Program-made: the position numbers and the translations under genes
Assembly: GCF_003030305.1 (NCBI RefSeq)
Contig: NZ_CP023676.1
Coordinates: forward strand, 1,550,001 to 1,614,000
From: Cutibacterium acnes
Lineage (GTDB): Bacteria > Actinomycetota > Actinomycetes > Propionibacteriales > Propionibacteriaceae
Reading direction: 5' to 3'
DNA: 64,000 bases
Notes under the pieces: model-generated
Seen by the model: the letters and a program-made list of their open reading frames with translations, nothing else
Databases searched by the model: none
Told to the model about the DNA's origin: nothing
Part shown: one piece after another, positions 26,374 to 36,098 of the stretch
Layout of the letters: every line of letters begins with the position of its first letter
Numbering within the stretch: the stretch's first letter is position 1

Positions 26374-26648
26374 AGGGATATCCTTTCGCAGGGCCGACCA
26401 CCGCCCGCAGGCGCTCCACAAGGCGCCCCTTTAGAGACCACACCGGTCTTCGATCGAAGCCGCCGGGATCGCGCCCCGGTGGCCACTACCGAGGACCCAT
26501 GTGTCATGGGGAGGCAGTCGACGGTTACAGTGATTCTTAGTGTGGTTATGAGTCTACGGCATCAGCGACCAATCCCACGAATTGCCGCGATGCACGCGGT
26601 GACCATCGCGGGTTCAGACGAGACCCGCGCATCGTGCGAACATAGCGA

Positions 26649-26674
26649 ACGGGGCGCCCGTAAGGACACCCCGT
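26649..26674 (-). terminator. Stem-loop between rpsO and pnp
   Basis: ACGGGG (26649-26654) pairs with the CCCCGT at the end of ACCCCGT, and the inner bases pair imperfectly. It lies about 20 bases past the rpsO stop on the minus strand. In many bacteria this interval carries a terminator plus an RNase processing site. Confidence 0.5.
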
Positions 26675-26693
26675 CACATATGATCTAGAGCGC

Positions 26694-26957
26694 TCAGCGG
26701 CGCAGACCCAGACGAGCGATCAACTCACGGTAGTGCTCAATATCATTCTTCGCGATGTAATTGAGCAACCGGCGACGCTGACCAACCATAAGCATCAGGC
26801 CACGACGAGAATGGTGATCGCCCTTATGAACCTTAAGATGCTCAGTGAGCTCGGCAATGCGCTTGGTGAGGATGGCAACCTGAACATCGGGGGAACCCGT
26901 GTCTCCAGGATGGGTCGCGTACTCTTCAATGATCTTCTTTTTCTCGGCAGCATCCAT
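26694..26957 (-). CDS. rpsO: 30S ribosomal protein S15
   Basis: The 87-residue protein matches S15 along its length: [39 protein letters not shown] and the tail [13 protein letters not shown]15 binds 16S rRNA early in small-subunit assembly. The start ATG 26957 is preceded by AGGGACCTACTGAG. It lies between ribF and pnp, the ancestral order. Confidence 0.97.
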
Positions 26958-27196
26958 CTCAGTAGGTCCCTTTCTGTCCGTTGCGCGGCGTCCCCGACGC
27001 TCTTACTGCAGGAGACTCTTCCAAGGCCGCGGCCGTTCTGACGGCAACTGGGAGAGAATATCAACTCTGCCCATTAGGCGCGAATCCTGATGCGAGATGA
27101 GATATTGCCGACCGAGGAGAAGCCCCCAAAGAAATTCCACGCTCAGCGGGCTCAACTGACGCCCCAAGAGAACCGGACCCGCCCAGGCCGCACCCC

Positions 27197-28159
27197 TCAG
27201 GACAAAACTCGCTTGGCTGTCTCGACATCGTCGGCCATCTGAGAGATCAATGGCTCAATCCCATCGAACTTGATCTGGCCGCGCAGCCTCTCAGCGAAGG
27301 TCACCGTGATGTCCACCCCGTACAGCTCCAGGTCATCACGATCAATGACGTAGGTCTCGACGCGACGCTCGACCCCATCGAAAGTCGGATTGGTGCCCAC
27401 CGAAATTGCCGATGGAAGTCGACGGCCAGCGTCCGGACCGCTGGTGGGCTCCAACCATCCGGCGTACACACCGTCGGCGGGAACAGCGCGGTCCTGGGGC
27501 ACCACGAGGTTGGCCGTCGGGAATCCGAGTTCACGTCCACGCTGGTCACCCATGACGACAACCCCACCAACCTCGAAGGGCCTGCCCAGCAGTTCTGCTG
27601 CCTCGGTGACCTTACCTGCAGCGACGACCTCGCGTACCCGGGTTGACGATACCGTCACCCCCGAGATAGCCACGAGGTCCATGGCGTGCACCTGGAAGCA
27701 GCCGTGTTCGGCCAAAGCATCTGGCGTACCTACCGCGTGACGTCCAAAGCGGAAATTCTGACCCACCAGCACATGCCTGGGCTGTAAGGGTCCGAGCACC
27801 CGCTCAACAAACGCCGCAGGAGCCCAACTGGCAATCTCGGTAGTGAAATTGACTACGCGCACTTCGCTGGCGCCGGCATCCTTGAGCCACTCGATCCGTC
27901 GCTCCAGCGAGCACAGCAAGGCCGGGGCCTGATCAGGAGCCACAACGGTCAGCGGATGGGGCCAGAAAGTGACGACGACGACGTAGCCGTCCGGATCCAG
28001 CCTCTTAGCCTCTTGAACCAGGGCCTGGTGGCCTCGATGCACACCATCGAAGTTTCCGATGACTACAGTCGACGATTCCTCGGGAACAGACACGTTGAGC
28101 AGTCTATGGTGCGAATCCGGTTGAACCCGAATCCGACCGAGCGTGCTTCCCTCACCCAA
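27197..28159 (-). CDS. ribF: Bifunctional riboflavin kinase / FAD synthetase
   Basis: RibF phosphorylates riboflavin to FMN and adenylates it to FAD. The N-terminal adenylyltransferase domain begins VVIGNFDGVHRGHQALV, with the HxGH-like motif. VGQNFRFGRHAVGT and GVTVSSTRVRE follow. The C-terminal kinase domain has GRELGFPTANL and ISVGTNPTFDGVERRVE. The start is uncertain. TTG 28159 gives 320 residues, near the family length, while GTG 28093 (VSVPEESS) leaves only 11 residues before the first motif. Neither has a strong ribosome site. The usual truB partner is displaced by the betaine transporter genes. Confidence 0.94.
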   Translation of the reverse strand: MGEGSTLGRIRVQPDSHHRLLNVSVPEESSTVVIGNFDGVHRGHQALVQEAKRLDPDGYVVVVTFWPHPLTVVAPDQAPALLCSLERRIEWLKDAGASEVRVVNFTTEIASWAPAAFVERVLGPLQPRHVLVGQNFRFGRHAVGTPDALAEHGCFQVHAMDLVAISGVTVSSTRVREVVAAGKVTEAAELLGRPFEVGGVVVMGDQRGRELGFPTANLVVPQDRAVPADGVYAGWLEPTSGPDAGRRLPSAISVGTNPTFDGVERRVETYVIDRDDLELYGVDITVTFAERLRGQIKFDGIEPLISQMADDVETAKRVLS

Positions 28160-28206
28160 TCCGTAAAGGGCAGCGACAGCCAGGAGACTGAATACCGTGG
28201 TCGGCA

Positions 28207-28231
28207 ACGGGCTGCCGCACGGGCGGCCCGT
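28207..28231 (-). terminator. Terminator after the betaine-binding protein gene
   Basis: ACGGGCTGCC and GGCGGCCCGT form a ten-base stem with one G-T pair and a five-base loop. It is 14 bases past the stop of the binding protein on the minus strand and would end the betaine operon before ribF. Confidence 0.6.
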
Positions 28232-28244
28232 ATCGATGTCTGAC

Positions 28245-29264
28245 TTACTTCTCGGCGAGTTGGCCAGTCTTGAACTTGTCAACCCAGTCGTTGTTACGTG
28301 AGATCCATTCTTCGACGGCCTTTTCCTGGTTCTTGCCACCGTACTTGTCCGCAGAGAACATAGTGTCCTCGAGATCGGAAAGCTTGTTGTCGTCAAAGGC
28401 CATATTGCGCACCAACTGGGCCACCTTCGGAAAGTCCTGCTCAAAGCCCGGACGGCCGAAACTGTAGATCACCTCAGCATTGCCCATAGCCTTCTTGGGA
28501 TCCTTCAAGTCGCGGACCGGGAAGGCACCGTAGGCCCAGTGCGGGCGCCACAGGGTCACTGCGATGTCCTGACCAGCGCTGGTGGATTTCTTAAGTTGGG
28601 CCAGCATGGCCGGGGTTGATGAAATCTTGAAGTTGAGATTCTTCAACCCATATTTCGGGATGGCCGAGTCCTTGGTCGCCTTGGTCAAACCAGCACCAGC
28701 CTCAATCCCATACAAAGTATTGTCGTACTCATCGCCCATGGTTTTGAGGTCCCCGATAGTACGGGCCTTGGAATCCTTATTGACCGCAATAGTCAATTTG
28801 GCGTTGTCGTACCAACAGCCAAGGTTCTCCATCTTGTCGCCATACCGCTTTACGTAATCGGCATGAGTCACCGGCAGCCAGCCGTCAGTAAGGAGGTCGA
28901 TATCCCCGGCGACAAGTCCGGCATAGCCTGGGCCAGCGTCGAAGCCCTTGATCGTCACCTTGTATCCGTCCTTCTCCAGGACGTTCTTCATAATCCCGGC
29001 AGTCGCGAAGGACTCATCCCAACCGTTGAAGGCACCAATGGTGATGTCCTTCTTGCCGTCGGCCTTCATGGAAGTGGTGTCCTTCGACCCATGACCAGGG
29101 GTGCAATCGGCCCACTTCGTGTTGACGTTGTCAGAACCGACGTCGGAGCCACCGGATTCCCCGTTTCCACTGTTAGTGGCACCACACCCAGATAGAGCCA
29201 GGGCCCCGACCGTCAGGGCGGATGCCACGGCGATGACCTTGCGTCGAACCATGCTTCTGCTCAT
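28245..29264 (-). CDS. Glycine betaine/proline-type ABC transporter substrate-binding lipoprotein
   Basis: This 339-residue lipoprotein has a basic N-terminus, a hydrophobic stretch and the lipobox LALSGC with the lipidated Cys at residue 27. The OpuAC/ProX-type domain begins ITIGAFNGWDESFATAG and contains GFDAGPGYAGLVAGDIDLLTDGW. It also has DIAVTLWRPHWAYGAFPVRDL, where aromatic residues form the cage for quaternary amines. It is the third gene of an ATPase-permease-binding protein operon used for osmoprotection. Choline or carnitine are alternative ligands. Confidence 0.92.
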   Translation of the reverse strand: MSRSMVRRKVIAVASALTVGALALSGCGATNSGNGESGGSDVGSDNVNTKWADCTPGHGSKDTTSMKADGKKDITIGAFNGWDESFATAGIMKNVLEKDGYKVTIKGFDAGPGYAGLVAGDIDLLTDGWLPVTHADYVKRYGDKMENLGCWYDNAKLTIAVNKDSKARTIGDLKTMGDEYDNTLYGIEAGAGLTKATKDSAIPKYGLKNLNFKISSTPAMLAQLKKSTSAGQDIAVTLWRPHWAYGAFPVRDLKDPKKAMGNAEVIYSFGRPGFEQDFPKVAQLVRNMAFDDNKLSDLEDTMFSADKYGGKNQEKAVEEWISRNNDWVDKFKTGQLAEK

Positions 29265-29294
29265 CGGTACTTCCTCGTGTTCATGTGCATTGAC

Positions 29295-30161
29295 TCAGCT
29301 CGCCCGCTGCGCCCGGGCGAGCGGAGTGCGATTGGCTAGTCCGTTGGTGATGCGGTCTAGGTATACAGCGACGATAACCACCGCCAAGCCAGCCTCCATG
29401 CCTAGACCAATATCAACTTGAGACAGGGCTGCGACGACGTCACCGCCGAGGCCACCAGCACCGACCATGCCCGAGAGCACAACCATGGACAGGGCCAGCA
29501 TGATGACCTGGTTAACACCGGCCATCACCGTCGGCATAGCTAGCGGCATCTGAATACGCCACAGGATGTGACGGGGGCTAGCACCGAATGCGGCGCCGGC
29601 CTCAACGGTCTCAGTGTCGACTCCACGGATGCCCAGCTCGGTGAACCGCACTCCCGGCGGCAGCGCGAAGATGATGGTCGCGATGGCACCGGGCACCTGT
29701 CCAATACCGAAGAGCACGATGACCGGAACCAGGTATGCCAAAGAAGGCATCGTTTGCATAAAGTCGAGGATCGGTTTGATGATGGCCGAGAATCGCTTCG
29801 ACTTGGCCGCCCAGATACCCAATGGGATTGCCAGGATAAGGGCCAGGATGACCGCAACCACCACTAAAGCGAGGGTTTGCATGGTGTTGTTCCACTGGTC
29901 CATGGATCTCACCAGATAGAAACCGATGAGGGCAAACAGGCCCACTCTCCAGTTGGCGCAGGCCCAACCGATAGCGGCAAAGACCACCATCATGACTAGG
30001 TATAACGGTTTGGACAGCACCAGATTGAGACCGTGGTACATGCCACCGATGACAACGTTTGTGAACGTGATGAGCCAGTCAAAGGCGTTCTGGAACCAGT
30101 CAAAGAAGGTCTCGATCCAGCTACCGAGCGGAATTCGAGGGTTAGCGAAATTGAAGCCCAT
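29295..30161 (-). CDS. Glycine betaine ABC transporter permease (ProW/OpuAB-type)
   Basis: The 288-residue permease has an amphipathic N-terminus (PLGSWIETFFDWFQNAFDWL) and about six TM segments. It has the conserved FMQTMPSLAYLVPVIVLFGIG segment and the coupling loop ELGIRGVDTETVEAGAAFGASP. These match ProW/OpuAB proteins, which pair as a homodimer with the ATPase. It starts five bases after the ATPase stop, and the binding-protein gene follows 30 bases downstream. Confidence 0.93.
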   Translation of the reverse strand: MGFNFANPRIPLGSWIETFFDWFQNAFDWLITFTNVVIGGMYHGLNLVLSKPLYLVMMVVFAAIGWACANWRVGLFALIGFYLVRSMDQWNNTMQTLALVVVAVILALILAIPLGIWAAKSKRFSAIIKPILDFMQTMPSLAYLVPVIVLFGIGQVPGAIATIIFALPPGVRFTELGIRGVDTETVEAGAAFGASPRHILWRIQMPLAMPTVMAGVNQVIMLALSMVVLSGMVGAGGLGGDVVAALSQVDIGLGMEAGLAVVIVAVYLDRITNGLANRTPLARAQRAS

Positions 30162-30166
30162 GGCGA

Positions 30167-31474
30167 TCAGGCCTCCTTCTCGATCGTCGCAATTTGGTCA
30201 GCCGGCGGAAGACCGACCGGGTTACCGGTATCCCTGATAATGGGAAGCTTTCCGGTGTTCTCCAAGGACATGACAGATCCCTCTCCTGCCTCGTCGCGAG
30301 CTCGTGACATCGCGTCGAGCAGGGTCACCCGAGAGATGACACCCATGAGGTGGAAGTCCTCGTCGACAACGGCCAACGGCACCCTGGCGTTGCTGGTCGG
30401 AGCGAAGAGCTCGGACAACGGAGTGTCGGTCCGCGCCGTGAGGATGCCGCTAGTTTCCACCGCGTCAGCAATACTGCGATCTCCGCGGCGAGCAGCCTCG
30501 ATGACCTCTTGATCGCCGACCGTGCCAAGCAAACGACGATGCTCATCGACAACGAAGACGCCAGCCCACTCGCGCTGGTCCAGGATCCGCTGAACTCGTC
30601 GAGGTTCTGCCGACCGAGAGACAACAGCCTCAGTGGGACGCATGACGGCTGACGCGGTGAGCACTCGGCTGCGGTCGACGTCCTGAACAAAGTCCGCAAC
30701 GTAGTCGTCAGCGGGTTGAGTAAGGATCTCATCGGAAGTACCGATCTGGGCGACACGACCATTGCGCATCACGGCGATGTGATCGCCCAGGTACATGGCC
30801 TCATTGAGGTCGTGGGTAATGAAGATGATGGTCTTATTGAGAGCGCCCTGCAGCTCGAGAAGCTGATCCTGCATTTCGCGACGAATAAGCGGATCAAGGG
30901 CCGAAGAAGCCTCATCCATGAGCAGGATGTCGGTCTCGGCTGCGAGTGCACGAGCCAGACCAACTCGCTGCTGCATGCCACCGGAAAGCTGATGAGGATA
31001 CTTGTCTCCCCACCCATTAAGACCGACAGTGTTCAGCCACTCGTTGGCCTTCTCAAGGCGTTCCTTCTGCTTGAGCTTGCCTTGCAACTTCAGCCCGTAG
31101 GCCGCATTTTCACGCACAGTAAGATGAGGAAGTAGTGCGAAGTGCTGAAAAACCATCGAGACGTGGTCGCGACGCAGCGCCCGTAACTGAGCGTCATTCA
31201 TGTCAGAAACGACCTTGCCGGCAACCTCAACGGTACCCTCAGATGGGGACCACAGCCCATTAATCATCCTAATGAGGGTGGACTTTCCGGATCCCGACAG
31301 TCCCATGACGACGAAGGTCTCCCCCTTAGCGACCTCAAAGCTCACGTCGATGACAGCCGCGGTGCCGAGAGAGGCGAGTTCTTCTCGAGACTCCCCTGCC
31401 TTGAGTCTTTCGATTACTTGTCGCTCATTTTTACCGAAAACCTTGTACAGGTGGGATGCTCGAACTAAATCCAC
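30167..31474 (-). CDS. Glycine betaine ABC transporter ATPase with tandem CBS domains (ProV/OpuAA-type)
   Basis: The 435-residue ATPase contains Walker A GLSGSGKST, the signature LSGGMQQRVGLARAL, Walker B ILLMDEASSALD and the switch His in IFITHDLNEAM. Two CBS domains follow (about residues 270-420: VFVDVEH-like strands in VFVVDEHRRLLGTV and LAVVDEDFHLMGVISR). In OpuA these sense ionic strength. GTG 31474 was chosen because AAGGTG lies about eight bases upstream; the longer frame adds a non-homologous extension. It is the first gene of the operon, so a palindrome upstream probably controls all three genes. Confidence 0.93.
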   Translation of the reverse strand: MDLVRASHLYKVFGKNERQVIERLKAGESREELASLGTAAVIDVSFEVAKGETFVVMGLSGSGKSTLIRMINGLWSPSEGTVEVAGKVVSDMNDAQLRALRRDHVSMVFQHFALLPHLTVRENAAYGLKLQGKLKQKERLEKANEWLNTVGLNGWGDKYPHQLSGGMQQRVGLARALAAETDILLMDEASSALDPLIRREMQDQLLELQGALNKTIIFITHDLNEAMYLGDHIAVMRNGRVAQIGTSDEILTQPADDYVADFVQDVDRSRVLTASAVMRPTEAVVSRSAEPRRVQRILDQREWAGVFVVDEHRRLLGTVGDQEVIEAARRGDRSIADAVETSGILTARTDTPLSELFAPTSNARVPLAVVDEDFHLMGVISRVTLLDAMSRARDEAGEGSVMSLENTGKLPIIRDTGNPVGLPPADQIATIEKEA

Positions 31475-31805
31475 GTCGTACGGCACCTTTCGTATGGACG
31501 ATTTGGAAATAACCCAGGCGACACAAAACGCCACGGCCTCACGTCACGGCGACATCGATCACCGAAATGGCGGGCCGACATCGGCGCAAATCAACCATTT
31601 GATGGTATCACGCTATATCTATGTATGCAAATTCGAATATTCTTATTCATAACAATACGAATTGTTATGAAATGTTTACAACAATGCTAGAAATACGCGT
31701 CTATGTGTGAGTAATATCGCCCGGCGCGCCAAAGATTACTTCGACCATGACTATGCAGTTGAGCGTATCATGGCGCGCTCTATCCAAAGTGGTGTGACGG
31801 CGTCG
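31475..31805. other. AT-rich regulatory gap between truB and the betaine operon
   Basis: This roughly 330-base gap is markedly AT-rich for this genome between about 31600 and 31700. It has no convincing gene. It should contain the promoter of the minus-strand betaine operon, and it carries a long perfect inverted repeat listed separately. Confidence 0.7.
31646..31671. promoter_or_regulatory. 26-base palindrome, probable operator of the betaine operon
   Basis: TTCATAACAAT and ATTGTTATGAA are perfect 11-base inverted repeats around ACGA. They lie about 170 bases upstream of the ATPase start in an AT-rich promoter region. Length, symmetry and AT content suit a dimeric repressor such as a MarR/GbsR- or TetR-type protein. 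No candidate regulator gene is adjacent, so the binding protein is unknown. Confidence 0.55.
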
Positions 31806-32693
31806 TCACACCAGCACACATATTGCGCGACTCTGGCCATCTTTCTCGTCATCCGGACGATATAGGGCCAACAATTCACCAGTTTCCGCAATTATTGCGG
31901 TCACTTCCGCCGGCACCGTGAAACTTAGACGTCGACCCACCCGGATAGCAGCTGCTTGGTCCGCAGTGACGTGAACAACGGGGAAACTGAGTGCAGCGGC
32001 CTCAGCCATTGTCATCGGGGTGGGTGTGACGGCGTCCTGCGCGAAAATATCTACACAGGCAGCGGTGAGATCGAACGGGCCGACGCGAGTACGACGCAGG
32101 GCGGTGAGATGTCCCCCGACTCCAAGATCCGCACCGACGTCACGAGCCAGCGCCCGCACGTAGGTTCCCGAGGAGCACGTAGCCTCGACGTCGACGTCAA
32201 TTACCTGACCGTGACGTCGAATAGCAATAGCCTCAAACCGAGAAACGGTGACAGCGCGCGGCCGTAGGACGACGTCCTCACCAGCACGCACCTTGGCGTA
32301 GGCCCGACGGCCGTTAACCTTGATCGCGCTGACGGCAGCGGGAACCTGTTGGATCTCTCCTGTCTGACGCACCATAGCGGCGTGAATGGCCCTGTCGTCG
32401 ATTGCGGAAGCGTCGGTGGTCACAGTGACGTCCCCCTCGGCGTCATCGGTGACAGTGCCCACCCCTAGCCTCACGGTGGCGGTGTAGTCCTTATCATGCA
32501 GAGACAAGTGACCCAACAGGCGAGTCGCGCGATTGACCCCAACGACGAGGACGCCGCTGGCCATCGGGTCAAGAGTTCCAGCGTGGCCGACCTTGCGAGT
32601 ACCCATGAGGCGCCGCACCCGCCCAACCACCTGGTGAGACGTGACGCCGGCAGGTTTGTCAACGACGAGGACGCCAGACTGGAGAGTATCCAT
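31806..32693 (-). CDS. truB: tRNA pseudouridine(55) synthase
   Basis: TruB makes pseudouridine 55 in the tRNA T-loop. The 295-residue protein opens with SGVLVVDKPAGVTSHQVV. It carries the catalytic Asp42 in GHAGTLDPMASGVL, then KDYTATVRLGVGT, and ends with a PUA-like domain (VGRRLSFTVPAEV). It is normally followed by ribF on the same strand; here the betaine transporter operon lies between them. Confidence 0.96.
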   Translation of the reverse strand: MDTLQSGVLVVDKPAGVTSHQVVGRVRRLMGTRKVGHAGTLDPMASGVLVVGVNRATRLLGHLSLHDKDYTATVRLGVGTVTDDAEGDVTVTTDASAIDDRAIHAAMVRQTGEIQQVPAAVSAIKVNGRRAYAKVRAGEDVVLRPRAVTVSRFEAIAIRRHGQVIDVDVEATCSSGTYVRALARDVGADLGVGGHLTALRRTRVGPFDLTAACVDIFAQDAVTPTPMTMAEAAALSFPVVHVTADQAAAIRVGRRLSFTVPAEVTAIIAETGELLALYRPDDEKDGQSRAICVLV

Positions 32694-32745
32694 CGGAGCC
32701 AGTATCCCGACTCAGGAGGGCTTCAACAAGCTGGTCTGCCCAAAG

Positions 32746-33072
32746 TCACGCGGTGATCATGTACAGGGCCATTTTCGAGGCCTCAACTGCCCTGACCGCG
32801 TGGGGCAGGCGTGTTGTGAAGTGCACTATGCCCCCAGGGTTCAGAGTCACGGTGCGCCCCTCGGCAGTGATTTCGAGCTGACCTTCAAGAGCCTCGACGA
32901 TGACGGGCATCGCGGCAGTGTGCTCCGACAGCTCCTCTCCGGCAGCAAAGGAGAACAGGACGATGTTCACCCCCTCGGCTCGCATGACAGTTTTGGAAAC
33001 AGTTGACCCGTCAGAGTAATCAATCTGGGCGGCGAGGTTTTCGATGAACCCGAGGTTGTTCGTTTCCGTCAT
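32746..33072 (-). CDS. Small cupin-domain protein
   Basis: This 108-residue protein is a single beta-barrel cupin: LFSFAAGEELSEHTAAMPVI and ALEGQLEITAEGRTV form motif 1, and LNPGGIVHFTTRLPHAVRAV forms motif 2. Possible metal-binding His residues are present. ATG 33072 was chosen because AAGGGAT is seven bases upstream; ATG 33087 is an alternative start. The function of such stand-alone cupins cannot be told from sequence; sensing or small-molecule binding is common. It lies upstream of truB on the same strand with a 52-base gap. Confidence 0.8.
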   Translation of the reverse strand: MTETNNLGFIENLAAQIDYSDGSTVSKTVMRAEGVNIVLFSFAAGEELSEHTAAMPVIVEALEGQLEITAEGRTVTLNPGGIVHFTTRLPHAVRAVEASKMALYMITA

Positions 33073-34175
33073 GGGGTATCCCTTCATGGTCATTGCTGTG
33101 GCGGAGTGATCATTATGATCCACCCGCAGCGAGCACGGTCCCGGCACGATGGTTGCGGGCGAAGAAGCCCCGCATCGTCAAGACACTCACGCACCATATC
33201 AGGATCGCCTTACCTTCGTGATCGGCACCGTCGTCGAAACCAGCGAAGCCGAGGCACGTTATCCACCACCATGTAGAACGATAATCGACGAGGGGCTTCT
33301 CACTGACGTCAACAATGCGTTTCGATTCGACTCACCAACTGCGCAACGGGCGTCGAACACGGAAGGACTACTCCGGTAACAGCATCAATCCACCTAGCGC
33401 AGCGAGCAGTCGGTGGAGCGAGGCCAATCCGGTAGAGGCGTCATAGCGGCGTAGATGTCGCAACGGTACCCCAAGTGGTTGTTGGTCGATTCGATGCTAA
33501 TTTGATCGTTACCTCAGAGGGGTGCAACCGAACAAACACCCAGCGGAAATACTTACAAGATCTGCTCTCGCATCAATCACCTATCCGTCTCGCAATCTGA
33601 GTCCTGACCTTCTGGGCACGATCGCACCTCAATGCACAGCGTCCATGCACGAGATTACACAGGGATCATGTACGAGCCTTGCCATCCGGTTGTATGGGAC
33701 CAGCACCGTATGTAAGCCCTCACCCTGTGCAACCGATTGCACATAGCTATTGAACCAAACCCAACGAAGAAAAGTCTGCTAATAAAAGCAATAATCAGAG
33801 ATGTAGCGTAATCAGAATACCCAAGAAGAATAGTCTGAATCGGGCGTCGTAATGCACAATCCTGGGCCTGATAACTATCGACAGCCGCACGGCTTCTATG
33901 GTGCGTCGACTCGACCAACCGACCTCAAAGAAATCGATGACCACAGGCATGCTGCAACGTCGTACTGGAAGGATCAAGACCGGTATTAGGGTGGTAGGTC
34001 CTCCTCTACCTGACGAACGGTACGCGAGTGTGTACCGCAACCGTATAGAGCGGCTCATCGCACCACCGCCTTTCCAAAAATCGGAAAGAAGCACGCACAA
34101 TGCCGCAAGACCAGGGCGCAGGTGCGGTGTTAACTTCATGCCAACCAACGAGGTCGAGCACAAGGAGGTGATCTC
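33073..34175. other. Long gene-poor gap before the PTS operon
   Basis: This is the longest gap in the window (about 1.1 kb). Several short frames exist, but none has a ribosome site together with a protein-like translation. A minus-strand stretch ending at a stop at 33368 reads VPLRHLRRYDASTGLASLHR and LLAALGG, which looks like the C-terminus of a lost helix-turn-helix or antitoxin-like protein; a stop codon occurs about 40 codons upstream. The part from about 33480 to 33900 is AT-rich. The promoter of the PTS operon should lie near its right end. Confidence 0.5.
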
Positions 34176-36098
34176 ATGGACCGAGAAATGTGGATCCTCA
34201 GGCAACTGGAGACATCGCTGACAGCCTCCGCCGAAGCGCTGGCAGAACGTCTGCAGGTCAGCCCCCGTACCATCACCAACGCCATCAACACGCTCAACCG
34301 GATGCTGGCCCCTGCGGCGTCCGTACGTCCCACCGGCGGCCGTTACCGCCTCTACATTCTCGACCCACAGGAATACAGCCAAATCCGCAGTCGTCTGGTC
34401 CGCGCCACGGACTCCCTCAACGACCCACGTCATCGCCGCGCACAGGAGTTCGGAGTCCTGCTGTCTGCCAAACACCCGGTGACCTCGGACGACCTGGCCG
34501 ACATCGTCTGCACCTCCCGAACAACCGTCCTGGCCGACATCGCCCGATTGCGTGAAGCCCTGAAACCCCTCGGAGTACGCATCGAGGGGCGTTCCAACCA
34601 GGGTTTCAGCCTCGCCGCCGAGGAACTCGATCTGCGTCTGGCCGAACTAACCCTCTACCCCGCCGAACTCGTCGACGAGTACCCTATCGACGACGATATC
34701 GTCGCCGTCGTTTCCCGGATCACCGGGCAGGCTCACCTGTCCAAGCCATCACGTCATTATGTGCGTCGCTGGCTCACCGTTCTACTCGATCGGACCCTCA
34801 CCGGCCACCCACTAGACGCGATGTCCGAGGAGTACCAACGTCTTCGCAACACCCCCGCTCACCGCATTGCTTCCAAACTTCTCACCGAAGCTGAAGATCT
34901 CGTTTCGACCACCTTCCCAATCGAGGAGGAGCTCTTCCTCGCCATGTCAGTCGCCGGAATGCGCACCCCCGACAGTGCGCAGGGTCGTCAGCTCTTCCCC
35001 GCTGACGAGGAGGTTCCCGGCCTCGTCGACGCCATCTTTGAACGTATCGCCGAGATCATGCAGATCCATCTGGACGCCGACGAGCTTGCTGACGAGTTCG
35101 CCCACCACCTCACGTTCATGCTCAACCGGATACGTTTTCGCGTCACGATCGACGAGGAGTCGGTGCGCAGCATTCGCTATCAGTACCCGGTGGCCCATCG
35201 GATGGCCGAGATCAGCCGCGACGTCATCGAGGAACGCACCGGTATGCGGATCAGTGACTCCGAAACCGGACTACTGACGGGCTATCACCAAGTATTCCTC
35301 GACTCCCACCGTGCCTGCCCCTACCTCAGGCTGGCGATCGTCACAGCGACCGGACGGGTCTCAGCCCACCTCATGCGGATCCAGCTCGACAAAGTGCTCC
35401 CCCACGGCACCAAGTACCTCATGCTGACCGGCGACGAGGCAGACGAGTCGACGCTGGCCAGAACGGATCTCGTCGTCGCCACCCCCGATGTCGACATCAC
35501 GACCCTTGCCGTCGGCGACGTTCCAGTCATTCAACTCGGCCAGGTCTTCGATCCCGCCGAACTCATCAGCCGGATGTCAAGGCTAAACCTGCGTGGTCAC
35601 GTCGACCTTCAGCTCACCGGGGCCAATTCGTCATTACTGATGTCGATGCTCTCCCCCGACCGTTTCATGGCCATGCCAGCGGGAACCGATTACTGGTCGG
35701 CGACCGAGGCCCTCGTAGCCTACTTAATCGACCAGGGTCTGGTCGACGAGTCCTTCCTGGCCACACTGCGGGCTCGAGAGAACGAAGCGACCATGCTACT
35801 CGACGGTCTCGTCGGATTTCCCCACGCCACCATCCCAGGGGCCGAACGCATCGTGCTGGCGATGGCGACCATTCCGCGCCGCCCAGAGCAGCCCGGTGCC
35901 CGAGTCGTTTTCCTTATGGGTGTTCCCGACAAAGCCGACTACGACGACACCATCCTCGTCACCGTCTACGACGAGATCATCCGCCTGACCAACGACCCAG
36001 ACCTGCTCAACCGGCTAAGCCAGCTCACCAGTTATGAAGACGTCTTCTGGCTCATGGCCTCCCGCCCCTGCAATCCCGTCTGCCCCGAGGAGAGATGA
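34176..36098 (+). CDS. BglG/MtlR-type PTS-regulated transcriptional activator
   Basis: The 640-residue regulator has two N-terminal helix-turn-helix domains (LAERLQVSPRTITNAINTLN near residue 25; DDLADIVCTSRTTVLADIARL near 105). Two PTS regulation domains occupy roughly residues 170-390. An EIIB-like segment follows. A C-terminal EIIA-like domain contains the phosphorylatable His near residue 550 (LVGFPHATIPGAERIVLAM). Such proteins are activated or inhibited by PTS phosphorylation and by their own transporter. It is the first gene of a sugar-alcohol PTS operon, and the next gene starts within its stop codon. The start ATG 34176 has AAGGAGG about six bases upstream. Confidence 0.9.
   Translation: MDREMWILRQLETSLTASAEALAERLQVSPRTITNAINTLNRMLAPAASVRPTGGRYRLYILDPQEYSQIRSRLVRATDSLNDPRHRRAQEFGVLLSAKHPVTSDDLADIVCTSRTTVLADIARLREALKPLGVRIEGRSNQGFSLAAEELDLRLAELTLYPAELVDEYPIDDDIVAVVSRITGQAHLSKPSRHYVRRWLTVLLDRTLTGHPLDAMSEEYQRLRNTPAHRIASKLLTEAEDLVSTTFPIEEELFLAMSVAGMRTPDSAQGRQLFPADEEVPGLVDAIFERIAEIMQIHLDADELADEFAHHLTFMLNRIRFRVTIDEESVRSIRYQYPVAHRMAEISRDVIEERTGMRISDSETGLLTGYHQVFLDSHRACPYLRLAIVTATGRVSAHLMRIQLDKVLPHGTKYLMLTGDEADESTLARTDLVVATPDVDITTLAVGDVPVIQLGQVFDPAELISRMSRLNLRGHVDLQLTGANSSLLMSMLSPDRFMAMPAGTDYWSATEALVAYLIDQGLVDESFLATLRARENEATMLLDGLVGFPHATIPGAERIVLAMATIPRRPEQPGARVVFLMGVPDKADYDDTILVTVYDEIIRLTNDPDLLNRLSQLTSYEDVFWLMASRPCNPVCPEER

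Noticed and set aside
33795-34475. 226-codon open frame on the minus strand
   Set aside because: Its left part lies in a gene-poor AT-rich gap and its right part is antisense to the PTS regulator; no homology pattern and no ribosome site.
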